Below, piece by piece: positions 8,706 to 17,291 of a stretch of 35,151 bases of DNA (positions are counted from its first letter, which is position 1; the number at the start of each line of letters is the position of its first letter). The DNA lies in the NCBI GenBank assembly GCA_014653375.1, contig JACWEP010000010.1:1-35151 (forward strand), written 5' to 3'. The position numbers and the translations under genes are program-made. The notes beneath the pieces were generated by a model. It saw nothing but the letters and a program-made list of their open reading frames with translations. It ran no database searches and was not told the DNA's origin. The stretch is from Pelagibacterales bacterium SAG-MED48 (GTDB taxonomy: Bacteria; Pseudomonadota; Alphaproteobacteria; Pelagibacterales; Pelagibacteraceae).

Positions 8706-9884
8706 ATGAAAATAAATGTAGTTAAAAAACCCAAAACTAAAGTTATAAAAAAAACAAAAAAAAAAATTAAAAATAGCAATCAGTTAGAATTAATTTTTAA
8801 AGACAACAAAAATAACAATATTAAAAATCACAATAAAGATTTAAGTTTTAATTATAGTAATACTGTTAATTCAATATCTAGAGTATTTTTAAGCAGTTTT
8901 GCACTAATCTCTTTTTTTTACATAATGCCATTGTTTATAAGCTTTACTGAAAATAATTTTAATACAAAAGAATTCAAAAATAATTCAAAAAAAATTTTAG
9001 CATACACGCTTGATAAACAAAACGAAAATAAAGAAAATACTAAATCAAAGAGAGAGGATGATTTATTAGTTGATATTTTTAGTTTAAATGATTTAGAATC
9101 TGACACTGTGAGACTGAGCGCCTCAACTATCAAACAGTTATTTGAAGATACAGATTATAATTTACAAGATGTTAGAAAAAAAAAACTAGTTAAACCTGTT
9201 GCTCTAACTCTGCTTCCTCAAGAAATTAAGATGATTGAAAATACCAAGAAAAGAAAAGAGTTTTTTATTCAAATCGTCTTACCACTAATCATTAAAGAAA
9301 ATAGTAATATAAGAATAGATAGAAAAAATCTTTTTAAAATTATCAACAAAAGTAACAACACTAATTTAGAAAAAAAATGGCTTGGAAAAAAATATAAACA
9401 ATACGGTGTTGCCCCAGGAGATTTGTCGTCATTAAAAATTAGAATGGATGAAATTCCAGTGTCACTAGCAATTGCTCAAGCAGCAAAAGAAACTGGATGG
9501 GGAACGTCAAGATTTGCTCAAGAAGGTAATGCATTATTTGGTCAATGGACATGGTCTGGTGAAGGTTTGAAGCCCAAGGAGGCTAAAGCAGGAGAAGGTC
9601 ATAAAGTAATGAAATTTAATGTTTTACAAGCCTCAGTTAGGGCTTATCAAAGAAATTTAAACACTCATTCAACTTATAGAGAATTTAGAAGAGCTAGGGC
9701 AGAATTACGTGATCTAGGTAAACCCCTGGATAGTCTAGAGCTTTCCAAATATTTAAATAAATATGCTGAAACGGGTAATCAATATGTTGAGGTGCTTCAG
9801 AAGATTATAAAACAAAATAAATTAAAAGATTTTGATGATGCTAAGTTATTACCATTAAGTGGTGATTTAGAAAGTCTTATTTAA
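8706..9884 (+). CDS. Bax-like glucosaminidase-domain membrane protein
   Basis: A 392-residue protein with three parts: a strongly basic cytoplasmic N-terminal tail (about 1-50, mostly Lys/Asn), one transmembrane helix (about 57-80), and a periplasmic portion ending in a glucosaminidase/Bax domain (about 225-375). The lysozyme-like core AQAAKETGWGTSRF carries the presumed catalytic Glu at 262, followed by NALFGQWTW and the YAETGNQYV segment, typical of Bax and FlgJ-type muramidases. It probably cleaves or remodels peptidoglycan while anchored in the inner membrane. It starts 3 bp after the Nfu gene and shares TTAA with the stop of the convergent deacetylase gene (4-bp overlap). Substrate specificity cannot be told from sequence. 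Confidence 0.8.
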   Translation: MKINVVKKPKTKVIKKTKKKIKNSNQLELIFKDNKNNNIKNHNKDLSFNYSNTVNSISRVFLSSFALISFFYIMPLFISFTENNFNTKEFKNNSKKILAYTLDKQNENKENTKSKREDDLLVDIFSLNDLESDTVRLSASTIKQLFEDTDYNLQDVRKKKLVKPVALTLLPQEIKMIENTKKRKEFFIQIVLPLIIKENSNIRIDRKNLFKIINKSNNTNLEKKWLGKKYKQYGVAPGDLSSLKIRMDEIPVSLAIAQAAKETGWGTSRFAQEGNALFGQWTWSGEGLKPKEAKAGEGHKVMKFNVLQASVRAYQRNLNTHSTYREFRRARAELRDLGKPLDSLELSKYLNKYAETGNQYVEVLQKIIKQNKLKDFDDAKLLPLSGDLESLI

Positions 9885-10942
9885 TTTTCTTTGATTGGAA
9901 ATTGAACTCCAAACCATCGCCATTTACCATTATCGTTAAGAGAGCAATTTATTCTACCTCTTCTCGGTTTAAACACTGTTCTGAATTGAATAGTAAGAGT
10001 ATTATTTAATATGTTAGTTTTAGATTTTTCCCATTTATCACCTTCATTTGAATAACAATTAATATTTTCTAAATTTTTTTGATCTTTAAAAAACTCAACT
10101 ACAAATTCTGGAGGGTTATTTTTCTTTGTTAATTTTTTCTCTAAAGGTAATAATTCTTTATATTCAAGAGGAAATGAATTTATAATTGATTTAAATCTAT
10201 TTAAATCACCATAATTTTCATTAATAGGAAATCTAGGCAGTTCAAATTTATCTTTGTTTATATCTATAACACCTGAGTGTTGGCCAAAAGCAAATTCAAA
10301 ATTTTTAGAAATGTAATCTCTCATAAATTTTGAGTATTCACCAAACGGATAAGAAAATAAATCTGGTATATATCCTAGTTCTTTTATAAATATTACGTTA
10401 GCTTTTTCTATATCCAAAATAAACTGATCATTTGTTTCATCAATAAGGTAATTATGTGTATGAGAATGATGCCCTATAAGAGCAAATTCCTCAGATTCAA
10501 CCTCTCTTATTTGATCCCAGGTCATATACCCTCTCTTACCAACAGGTTCAGTTGATACAAATAAAATAAATGGAATTTTGTTTTCTTTAAGATAAGGCCA
10601 AGCCTCTAAGTAAAAAGACTGAAAAGCATCATCAATGGTTATGAGCACTTCTTTATTTAATTTTGGAATATCAAACTCTTTTTTAAAATTATCTGGATTA
10701 TTAAAACTATAATTAGATTTTTTTATGATTTCTATTTGATTTTTAAAAACTTCCATTTGAATGTTGGTTGATGGATATTTAGATTCATTAAAACGATGAT
10801 ATATTATTGATAAAATACCTTCATCATTAGAATAATATTTGATATTATTTTCATCTGAATTAGAACTTACATTAGAGAATATAACAAAAATGAATAAACT
10901 TATTATTGATGTTGCTAGTGAAAAATTTTTTTTAATGATCAT
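9881..10942 (-). CDS. Secreted polysaccharide deacetylase (carbohydrate esterase 4/NodB fold)
   Basis: A 353-residue exported enzyme: an N-terminal signal sequence (basic MIIKK, hydrophobic to about residue 24) then a NodB-type catalytic domain. Visible motifs are IIYHRF (46-51), the catalytic/metal Asp pair in ITIDDAF (D104, D105), and the metal-binding HSHTH region with H159 and H163. About 90 C-terminal residues form an extra, probably beta-rich domain with two Cys. Such enzymes remove acetyl groups from cell-wall or exported polysaccharides; the substrate is unknown. The signal peptide argues for the start at 10942, which puts the first 53 bp inside the oppositely oriented tsaB. Codon use looks like its neighbours. 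Confidence 0.82.
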   Translation of the reverse strand: MIIKKNFSLATSIISLFIFVIFSNVSSNSDENNIKYYSNDEGILSIIYHRFNESKYPSTNIQMEVFKNQIEIIKKSNYSFNNPDNFKKEFDIPKLNKEVLITIDDAFQSFYLEAWPYLKENKIPFILFVSTEPVGKRGYMTWDQIREVESEEFALIGHHSHTHNYLIDETNDQFILDIEKANVIFIKELGYIPDLFSYPFGEYSKFMRDYISKNFEFAFGQHSGVIDINKDKFELPRFPINENYGDLNRFKSIINSFPLEYKELLPLEKKLTKKNNPPEFVVEFFKDQKNLENINCYSNEGDKWEKSKTNILNNTLTIQFRTVFKPRRGRINCSLNDNGKWRWFGVQFPIKEN

Positions 10943-11276
10943 TACTAATAATGATATTTATAATATTATTTATGAGAATACTAAAATTAATTATGAAAAG
11001 CTAACTACAATCATTAACGATTTTTTAAAAACTAAAAATTTAGAAATAAAAAATATAAGTAAAATTTATGTTAATAGAGGTCCTGGAAGCTTTGCGGGTA
11101 TAAGAAATTCTTTATCTGTAGTTAAAGCCTTTAATATAGCAAAAAAAATTGATTATTATTGTTACAGTTTGGGAGATTTTAAAGATGAAGAGAATATAAG
11201 TTATGAAAATATACCTGATTTATGTGATAAATTTAAAATTAAAAAAAATTTGATTAATCCTATTTATATAAGCTAG
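10890..11276 (+). CDS. tsaB: Short TsaB-like protein (tRNA t6A37 biosynthesis)
   Basis: A 128-residue protein with the N-terminal half of the ASKHA fold of TsaB, the non-catalytic partner of TsaD in making N6-threonylcarbamoyladenosine at tRNA position 37. The first strand MNKLIIDVASEK and the signature RGPGSFAGIRNSLSVVKAF (about 67-85) are the recognisable parts. The C-terminal half of E. coli TsaB (231 aa) is missing. I chose the ATG at 10890 because it preserves the first beta-strand; an upstream in-frame ATG (10839) adds residues with no family counterpart. Its first 53 bp overlap the 5' end of the divergent deacetylase. In many alphaproteobacteria tsaB is followed by rimI and then fur/mur; rimI is absent here. 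Confidence 0.75.
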   Translation: MNKLIIDVASEKFFLMIITNNDIYNIIYENTKINYEKLTTIINDFLKTKNLEIKNISKIYVNRGPGSFAGIRNSLSVVKAFNIAKKIDYYCYSLGDFKDEENISYENIPDLCDKFKIKKNLINPIYIS

Positions 11277-11288
11277 AATTAAAATTAT

Positions 11289-11699
11289 ATGCCAGAAACA
11301 ATTGAAGAAAAATGTTTATCAAAAGGAGTTAAGTTAACCGATCAAAGAAAAGTAATTGCACAAGTAATGTCGCAATCAACAGATCATCCTGATGTAGATG
11401 AATTATATAATCGAGTTTCTAAAATTGACTCAAAAATTAGTATTGCAACTGTTTATAGAACTGTAAAATTATTTGAAGAATCTGGGATATTAACCAAGCA
11501 CGAGTTTAAAGGGGGTAAAGCTAGATATGAAGAGTTGAATGAAGGTCATCACGATCATCTAATTGATGTTAAGTCTGGTGAAATAATAGAATTTGTAGAT
11601 GAAGAAATTGAAAAACTTCAAAATAAAGTTGCAGAAAAATATGGCTATAAATTAGTTGATCACAAACTTGAATTATATGGGATAAAGAAAAAATCCTAA
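11289..11699 (+). CDS. fur: Fur-family metalloregulator (Fur/Mur type)
   Basis: A 136-residue winged-helix repressor: the DNA-binding domain (about 10-80) contains LTDQRKVIAQVM and the recognition region SIATVYRTVKLFEESG (51-66), followed by the metal-binding HHDH at 87-90 and a dimerisation domain ending KLVDHKLELYG. In alphaproteobacteria the orthologue at this position (before miaB) often senses manganese and is called Mur, while Irr takes over iron control; a clear Irr is encoded at 26525, so a Mn-type role is plausible. The start ATG at 11289 gives the canonical N-terminus. It is 4 bp upstream of miaB, so probably co-transcribed. Confidence 0.92.
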   Translation: MPETIEEKCLSKGVKLTDQRKVIAQVMSQSTDHPDVDELYNRVSKIDSKISIATVYRTVKLFEESGILTKHEFKGGKARYEELNEGHHDHLIDVKSGEIIEFVDEEIEKLQNKVAEKYGYKLVDHKLELYGIKKKS

Positions 11700-11703
11700 C
11701 TGC

Positions 11704-13032
11704 ATGGCTCAAAAAATATTTATCAAAACATTTGGCTGTCAAATGAATGAGTATGACTCAAATAGAATATATGATTCTGTAAAAAAAATTGGTTTTCAAA
11801 AAACAAAAAACTATGAAGATGCAAGTTGTTATTTGTTAAATACATGTCACATAAGAGATAAAGCAAAAGAAAAAGTTTATCATGAAATTGGAAGAGTAAA
11901 AAAAATTTTTAGATCAAAACAAAAACCACTTGTAATTGTTGCTGGTTGTGTTGCTCAAGCAGAAAATCAGGAAATGCTAAAAAGAGAACCATATATAGAT
12001 TTAGTAATAGGACCTCAATCTTATCATAAAATTAATGATACAATATTAAACCATATTGAAAAAAAGAAAAAAATAGAAGAAACAGAATTTGATGCAATTT
12101 CTAAATTTGAATATTTACAAAAAATTAAAAATGAATCAAAAGGTGTCTCTTCTTTTTTAACCATCCAAGAAGGTTGTGATAAATTTTGTCACTTCTGTGT
12201 TGTACCCTACACAAGAGGACCAGAGTATTCCAGACCATTTAAACAAATAATAGATGAGGCAAAAAATTTAGTTGATAATGGTGCTCAAGAAATAATTTTA
12301 CTAGGACAAAATGTTAATGCTTATAGTAATGAAGAATATAGATTATCAAATTTAATTTTAGAAATTGAAAAGTTTTCAGAATTAAAAAGAATTAGATACA
12401 CCACATCTCACCCAAGAGATATGTCAGATGATTTAATCGAAGTTTATAAAAATTCAAAAAAATTAATGCCTTTAGTTCACTTACCAGTGCAAAGTGGATC
12501 AAATAAAATTTTAAATCTTATGAATAGGAAACATAGCATTAGTGATTATTATAAAATATACGATAAACTTAAGAAAATTAACTCTAATATTGAGTTTTCG
12601 AGTGATTTTATCATTGGTTATCCCGGAGAGGAGGAGAAAGATTTTCAAGATACACTTCAGCTGATTAAAAGAATTAAGTTTATTAATTCTTACTCATTTA
12701 TTTTTAGTCCAAGACCAGGAACTGTTGCAGCAGATTTGAAATTAATAGATAAAAAAATTTCTATAGAAAGATTAGAAGTAATTCAAAATTTATTGTTTAA
12801 AAATCAAACAAACATGAATAAATCACTAGAAAATAAAAAGATTAATGTTTTGGTTGAGAATTTAACAGATGACCAAACACAAGTTTTTGGAAGATCTGAA
12901 TATATGACATCAGTTATTTTTAATGGTAAAAAAGAAGATATTGGAAAAATTATGTCAGTAAAAATTAATAAAAGTAACAGAAGCACATTATTTGGAGAAC
13001 TTATTGTTAACTCTAATCAAAAGGTAGCATAG
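11704..13032 (+). CDS. miaB: tRNA-2-methylthio-N6-dimethylallyladenosine synthase MiaB
   Basis: Radical-SAM methylthiotransferase that converts i6A37 to ms2i6A37 in tRNAs reading U-starting codons. The N-terminal UPF0004 domain has the three Cys that bind the auxiliary cluster (C12 in TFGCQMN, C48, C82). The radical-SAM motif CDKFCHFC has C158, C162 and C165. A TRAM domain forms the C-terminal 65 or so residues. The length (442 aa) is normal. It depends on Fe-S delivery, consistent with the Nfu gene upstream. It lies 4 bp after fur and 3 bp before phoH in the conserved miaB-phoH-ybeY order. Confidence 0.97.
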   Translation: MAQKIFIKTFGCQMNEYDSNRIYDSVKKIGFQKTKNYEDASCYLLNTCHIRDKAKEKVYHEIGRVKKIFRSKQKPLVIVAGCVAQAENQEMLKREPYIDLVIGPQSYHKINDTILNHIEKKKKIEETEFDAISKFEYLQKIKNESKGVSSFLTIQEGCDKFCHFCVVPYTRGPEYSRPFKQIIDEAKNLVDNGAQEIILLGQNVNAYSNEEYRLSNLILEIEKFSELKRIRYTTSHPRDMSDDLIEVYKNSKKLMPLVHLPVQSGSNKILNLMNRKHSISDYYKIYDKLKKINSNIEFSSDFIIGYPGEEEKDFQDTLQLIKRIKFINSYSFIFSPRPGTVAADLKLIDKKISIERLEVIQNLLFKNQTNMNKSLENKKINVLVENLTDDQTQVFGRSEYMTSVIFNGKKEDIGKIMSVKINKSNRSTLFGELIVNSNQKVA

Positions 13033-13035
13033 AAA

Positions 13036-14031
13036 TTGAGTGGTTTAATAAAGAAGAATATTGATACATCATTAAAATTTGTTTATTCAGATAACAATTC
13101 TTTAAGTGTTATTTTTCATGATAATGATTTATTAATGGGGGTTGTAGGAGAGTTTAATAAGAACCTAAAAGAATTAGAAAAAATTACTGAGGCTAGCTTA
13201 TACTCTAGAGGGAATTCTATTTTAATTAAATCAAATCCTCAAAAAAACGAAATTGTTAAAAATGCTATTAAATTTTTAGCTAATCAATTTATTAATAATG
13301 GCAGTATAGAAAACAAAGATATAGTTTCTTCTGTAGATAAATTTATGATTAATGAAAAAGTTAAGAATAATAATGTAACAGATATAATTAAAACCCCAAA
13401 AAAATCTATTATTCCAAGATCAGAAAAACAAAAAGAATACGTCAGAGCTTTAAGGCAGAGCGATATTATAATTTCTGCAGGTCCTGCAGGAACAGGAAAA
13501 ACATTTTTAGCAGTAGCTGTAGGTCTTACAATGTTGTTGGAAAAAAAAATTGAAAGAATTATTTTATCAAGACCAGCTGTTGAGGCAGGAGAAAGATTAG
13601 GTTTTTTACCAGGTGATATGAAGGAAAAAGTTGATCCCTATTTGAGACCTTTATATGATTCTTTATATGATCTATTTGATTTTGAAAAAATACAAAGAAT
13701 GATCGAAATTGGTGATATTGAAATTGCACCTCTTGCTTTTATGAGAGGGAGAACTTTAAAGAATTCATTTGCAATTTTAGATGAGTCCCAAAATGCAACT
13801 GATACTCAAATTAAAATGTTTTTAACTCGTATTGGTGAAAACTCAAAAATAGTTATAAATGGTGACCCAACACAAATAGATCTACCAAATAAAAATATGT
13901 CAGGTTTGGTTAGATCAAAAGAATTATTGGGCCACTTAGATGAAATTTCAGTTGTTGATTTTGATCATACTGATGTTGTCAGGCACCCACTAGTTTCAAA
14001 AATAGTTAAAGCCTACTCTAATAATGATTAA
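13036..14031 (+). CDS. ybeZ: PhoH-like ATPase (YbeZ)
   Basis: A cytosolic P-loop ATPase of the PhoH family, associated with YbeY in RNA processing and ribosome maturation. An N-terminal KH-like region (about 20-66, with the conserved GN near 59) precedes the ATPase domain with Walker A GPAGTGKT at 149-156 and Walker B ILDESQN at 247-253. No ATG is available ahead of the conserved N-terminal segment, so the start appears to be TTG at 13036, 3 bp after the miaB stop. The 331-residue length fits the family. It overlaps ybeY by 8 bp, the standard pairing of these functionally linked genes. Confidence 0.93.
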   Translation: MSGLIKKNIDTSLKFVYSDNNSLSVIFHDNDLLMGVVGEFNKNLKELEKITEASLYSRGNSILIKSNPQKNEIVKNAIKFLANQFINNGSIENKDIVSSVDKFMINEKVKNNNVTDIIKTPKKSIIPRSEKQKEYVRALRQSDIIISAGPAGTGKTFLAVAVGLTMLLEKKIERIILSRPAVEAGERLGFLPGDMKEKVDPYLRPLYDSLYDLFDFEKIQRMIEIGDIEIAPLAFMRGRTLKNSFAILDESQNATDTQIKMFLTRIGENSKIVINGDPTQIDLPNKNMSGLVRSKELLGHLDEISVVDFDHTDVVRHPLVSKIVKAYSNND

Positions 14032-14485
14032 TATTGATGTCCTCTCAGATGAGAAGGCGTGGTCCAAAAAAATTAAGAAAAAAGAGCTTTTTTTTAGAGA
14101 AATTTGCAATTTTTTTCCAAGAAAATATCGATTTCCCAATAAGAAAATAGTGCTTTCTTTACTTCTCTCTAATAATAAATGTATCAAAAAGTTAAATAAA
14201 AACTTTAGAAATAAAAATAAGTCTACGGATATACTGTCATTTCCTTTAACAAAGAAAATAAAGATATCTAAAAAAACTTATATTGGAGATATTATAATTA
14301 GTTATAATTTCATGAATAAACCTAAATCACAAAATATAAAAAATTTTAAAAAAAAAGTAATTAAAACCTTCATTCATGGATATCTTCATTTACTAGGTTT
14401 TGACCATATTAAAGATAAAGATTATAAAAGAATGCTTAGTGAGGAAGAAAAAATATATAAATCAGTAATTTTAAAAATTAACTAG
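14024..14485 (+). CDS. ybeY: Endoribonuclease YbeY, 16S rRNA 3'-end maturation
   Basis: Zinc-dependent single-strand endoribonuclease needed for 16S rRNA 3' processing and ribosome quality control. The signature HGYLHLLGFDH provides the zinc ligands H118, H122 and H128 of the HxxxHxxxxxH motif. The 153-residue length is typical. The ATG at 14024 overlaps the end of ybeZ by 8 bp, indicating translational coupling. The gene is followed after one base by lnt; the CBS-domain corC gene that usually lies between ybeY and lnt is missing here. The protein is unusually basic (many Lys), like others in this AT-rich genome. Confidence 0.95.
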   Translation: MINIDVLSDEKAWSKKIKKKELFFREICNFFPRKYRFPNKKIVLSLLLSNNKCIKKLNKNFRNKNKSTDILSFPLTKKIKISKKTYIGDIIISYNFMNKPKSQNIKNFKKKVIKTFIHGYLHLLGFDHIKDKDYKRMLSEEEKIYKSVILKIN

Positions 14486-14486
14486 A

Positions 14487-16031
14487 TTGATAAAAAGAAA
14501 ATACATTGAGATAATTTTTTTAATTATTTTAGGTGCAGTCTCATCTTTAAGTTTGCCTCCATATAATTACTTAATAATAAATTTTTTTACCTTTAGTGCA
14601 TTTTTTATATTTCTATTTAAAAAATCTAAAATTACCCAAAGTAAAAAATATTTCTTTTTTTATGGCTGGCTATTTGGATTTGGTTATTTTTTGTCAAGCT
14701 TGTATTGGATATCAATATCTTTAACTTTTGATCAAAATTTTAAATTTTTAATTCCTATATCTATAATTTTAATGCCTTCTTTTCTGGGAATTTTTTATGG
14801 ATTAGTTACCTTCTGTTTTATAATTTCAAAATCTAAAAAAATAGTAAGTTCTTTTCTGGTTTTTTCATTATTTTTTGGTGTTTTTGAATTTATAAGAGGT
14901 TCAATTTTAACTGGTTTTCCTTGGAATTTGATAGCCTATAGTTTTGTTAATCATTTAGAAATATTAAGTATTACCTCATTAATAGGAACCTACGGATTTA
15001 ATTTATTCTGTATTTCATTGTTTGCTAGTCCTGCAATTTTTATATTAAGAGAAACAAGAAAAGACATAGGTGTGTGTGTTATTTTTCTAATTTTGCCATT
15101 ACTGTTTTATCTGTATGGATCATCCTATAAAGAAACATTTAATTCATCAGATGTTACAAACTATGATTATAATGTAAGAGTAATAGGTTCAAATATTAGT
15201 CTCGATAGATTTTATTTAAACATTGATCCTGTCTTAGTGATAAATGAATTGATTGAAATAAGTGAGCCAGAAAAAGATGATAAGACTATATTTATTTGGC
15301 CTGAAGGAATTCTCCCCGATGTTTCTCAAGAAGAATTAATCGAATTTAAGTGGTTATTTGAAGATACTTTTAGTAAAAATCATTTGTTATTAATTGGGAT
15401 CAATAGTCAAAAAGCCAATAAAGAAAAAATTAATTATTTTAATTCCTTATCAATTTATAGTCATGATTTAGAAATATTAGATTTTTATAATAAAATCAAT
15501 CTAGTCCCGTTTGGTGAATTTTTACCTTTTGAAAATATTTTGAAAAAATTTGGTTTAAGTACAATTACTAATAATTATCAATCATTTTCAAAGGGCCAAG
15601 ATAGAAAGATTATCGAGATAAAAAGAGATGATTTTTCCTTAAAGATATTGCCATTGATTTGTTATGAAATAATATATTCAGGTAAAATATTTCAAAATCA
15701 AAGCTTTGATTTAATGGTTAATATTTCTGAGGATGGATGGTTTGGTAGATCAATAGGACCTAAACAGCATTTTGCACATAGTATATTTAGATCAGTTGAA
15801 AGTGGTAAATATTTATTGCGCTCAGCAAATAATGGTACTTCAGCTATTGTTAATCCTTTGGGTATTGTTGAGCAAAAAGTTGAATATGGTGATTCAGGTT
15901 ATATTGACTTTAAAAAAGCTAAAAAAATACAACCAACATTATTTTCTAAATATGGAAACAAAATCTTTATAACATTAATTTTACTATATATTTTTATGAT
16001 ATTTTCATTTAATAGACTTAAAAATGAGTAA
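14487..16031 (+). CDS. lnt: Apolipoprotein N-acyltransferase Lnt
   Basis: Inner-membrane enzyme that adds the third acyl chain to lipoproteins such as DolP. The 514-residue protein has about six N-terminal transmembrane segments (to about residue 210), a periplasmic nitrilase-type domain (about 225-480) with the triad E273 (WPEGILPD), K336 ([12 protein letters not shown]) and C392 (LICYEI), and a C-terminal transmembrane helix. The start appears to be TTG at 14487, giving basic MIKRKY before the first helix. It is one base from the ybeY stop and overlaps metK by 8 bp. Identification is secure; the TTG start is the only uncertain point. Confidence 0.95.
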   Translation: MIKRKYIEIIFLIILGAVSSLSLPPYNYLIINFFTFSAFFIFLFKKSKITQSKKYFFFYGWLFGFGYFLSSLYWISISLTFDQNFKFLIPISIILMPSFLGIFYGLVTFCFIISKSKKIVSSFLVFSLFFGVFEFIRGSILTGFPWNLIAYSFVNHLEILSITSLIGTYGFNLFCISLFASPAIFILRETRKDIGVCVIFLILPLLFYLYGSSYKETFNSSDVTNYDYNVRVIGSNISLDRFYLNIDPVLVINELIEISEPEKDDKTIFIWPEGILPDVSQEELIEFKWLFEDTFSKNHLLLIGINSQKANKEKINYFNSLSIYSHDLEILDFYNKINLVPFGEFLPFENILKKFGLSTITNNYQSFSKGQDRKIIEIKRDDFSLKILPLICYEIIYSGKIFQNQSFDLMVNISEDGWFGRSIGPKQHFAHSIFRSVESGKYLLRSANNGTSAIVNPLGIVEQKVEYGDSGYIDFKKAKKIQPTLFSKYGNKIFITLILLYIFMIFSFNRLKNE

Positions 16032-17193
16032 TTTAAAAAACTTCCTTTTTACAAGTGAGTCAGTATCTGAAGGTCATCCGGATAAAGTTTCAGATAGAAT
16101 TTCAGATATGGTAGTAGATAATTATCTATCTGGAGATCCATTCTCAAGAGTTGCATGTGAAACACTTACAACAACAAATAAAGTAGTTTTAGCAGGAGAA
16201 GTTAGGGGCCCTGAAATAAAAAAAAACGAATTAATTGAAAAAGTTAGAAATTGCATAAAAGATATTGGCTATGATCAAGAAGGTTTTACTTGGAGAGAAG
16301 CAACAAAAATAGAAAGCCATCTTCATTCCCAATCTACTGATATTGCAATGGGTGTAGACTCATCTGGAAATAAAGATGAGGGAGCTGGAGATCAAGGTAT
16401 TATGTTTGGATATGCTTGCAACGAAACAGATGTTTTAATGCCAGCGCCAATTCACTACTCTCATAAAATTTTAAGATTAATGGCAGAAGATAGAAAGTTA
16501 GGAAAGTTAAAAAATATAGAACCAGATAGTAAGAGCCAAGTTACTTTTGAATATGTGGATGGAAAACCTACGAAAGTAAAATCTGTAGTAATATCTTCTC
16601 AGCACTCTGCAGATGTTAATCAAGCACAAGTAAGGGATTTATTGAGACCTTACATGTTACAATCTATTCCATCAAATTTTCTTGAAGGTTTTAATGAAGA
16701 TGAGTTTTATGTTAATCCAACAGGTAATTTTGTTATTGGTGGTCCAGATGGAGATTGTGGGTTAACAGGAAGAAAAATTATAGTAGATACATATGGCGGT
16801 GCCGCACCTCACGGTGGGGGAGCTTTTTCTGGAAAAGATCCTACAAAAGTAGATAGATCTGCAGCTTATGCAGCAAGATATATCGCAAAAAATGTTGTTG
16901 CTTCAAAAATTGCAGACAAGTGTTTAATTCAATTAGCTTATGCAATTGGTGTTTCTAAACCATTATCAATTTATGTTGATTTATTTGATAATGATTTGGA
17001 TAAAAATAAATTTGTTGTAGATAAAATAAATGAAAATTTTGACTTAAGTCCTCGAGGAATTAGAGAGATGCTAAATTTAAATAAACCTATTTATGAAAAA
17101 ACATCTGCTTATGGGCACTTCGGAAGAGTTCCTGAAGAAGATGGTTCATTTTCTTGGGAAAAAACAGATAAAACAGCCTTTTTTTCCAAATAG
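16024..17193 (+). CDS. metK: S-adenosylmethionine synthetase
   Basis: Makes S-adenosylmethionine from methionine and ATP; SAM is used by RsmI, MiaB and UbiE encoded in this window. The 389-residue protein carries EGHPDK (16-21), [12 protein letters not shown] (120-131) and the P-loop-like GGGAFSGKD (264-272). The ATG at 16024 lies within the last 8 bp of lnt, leaving no room for a leader, so no SAM riboswitch precedes it. In the usual order trmB and rimP follow metK; here a 98-bp gap with a promoter and hairpin leads directly into nusA. Confidence 0.97.
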   Translation: MSNLKNFLFTSESVSEGHPDKVSDRISDMVVDNYLSGDPFSRVACETLTTTNKVVLAGEVRGPEIKKNELIEKVRNCIKDIGYDQEGFTWREATKIESHLHSQSTDIAMGVDSSGNKDEGAGDQGIMFGYACNETDVLMPAPIHYSHKILRLMAEDRKLGKLKNIEPDSKSQVTFEYVDGKPTKVKSVVISSQHSADVNQAQVRDLLRPYMLQSIPSNFLEGFNEDEFYVNPTGNFVIGGPDGDCGLTGRKIIVDTYGGAAPHGGGAFSGKDPTKVDRSAAYAARYIAKNVVASKIADKCLIQLAYAIGVSKPLSIYVDLFDNDLDKNKFVVDKINENFDLSPRGIREMLNLNKPIYEKTSAYGHFGRVPEEDGSFSWEKTDKTAFFSK

Positions 17194-17199
17194 TTTCTG

Positions 17200-17227
17200 T
17201 TGAATTAAAAAAAAACTTTACTATATT
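17200..17227 (+). promoter_or_regulatory. Putative promoter of the nusA operon
   Basis: TTGAAT (17200-17205) and TATATT (17222-17227) are separated by 16 bp, a sigma-70-like arrangement immediately after the metK stop. Initiation would be near 17234, giving a leader of only about 20 nt before the hairpin at 17251. In such AT-rich DNA promoter-like pairs arise by chance, so support comes mainly from position. Confidence 0.45.
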
Positions 17228-17250
17228 GCATTTACATTATTGAATTTACA

Positions 17251-17276
17251 AAGTGGGCTTAAGCCCATTTTTTTTT
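17251..17276 (+). terminator. Terminator-like hairpin (probable attenuator) in the nusA leader
   Basis: A perfect 14-base palindrome TGGGCTTAAGCCCA (17254-17267) forms a GC-rich 5-bp stem with a TTAA loop, extendable by A-U and G-U pairs at 17251-17253/17268-17270. It is followed by nine T's (17268-17276). The ribosome-binding GGAG (17277-17280) follows at once and the nusA ATG is at 17292. A terminator this close to the start of a transcription-termination factor gene suggests attenuation rather than plain termination; E. coli also has terminators ahead of its rimP-nusA operon. Confidence 0.75.
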
Positions 17277-17291
17277 GGAGCAAACAAAAAC

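Noticed and set aside
9881-10942. Deacetylase as a horizontally acquired cargo gene
   Set aside because: Its base composition and Lys/Asn-rich usage match the neighbours, and no repeats, integrase or tRNA flank it.
16000-16023. A SAM riboswitch in front of metK
   Set aside because: metK starts inside the last 8 bp of lnt, so there is no leader and no aptamer-like structure.
17253-17291. An in-frame 13-codon extension of nusA upstream of 17292
   Set aside because: It would translate the hairpin and T-tract, has no family counterpart, and the GGAG at 17277-17280 fits the ATG at 17292.
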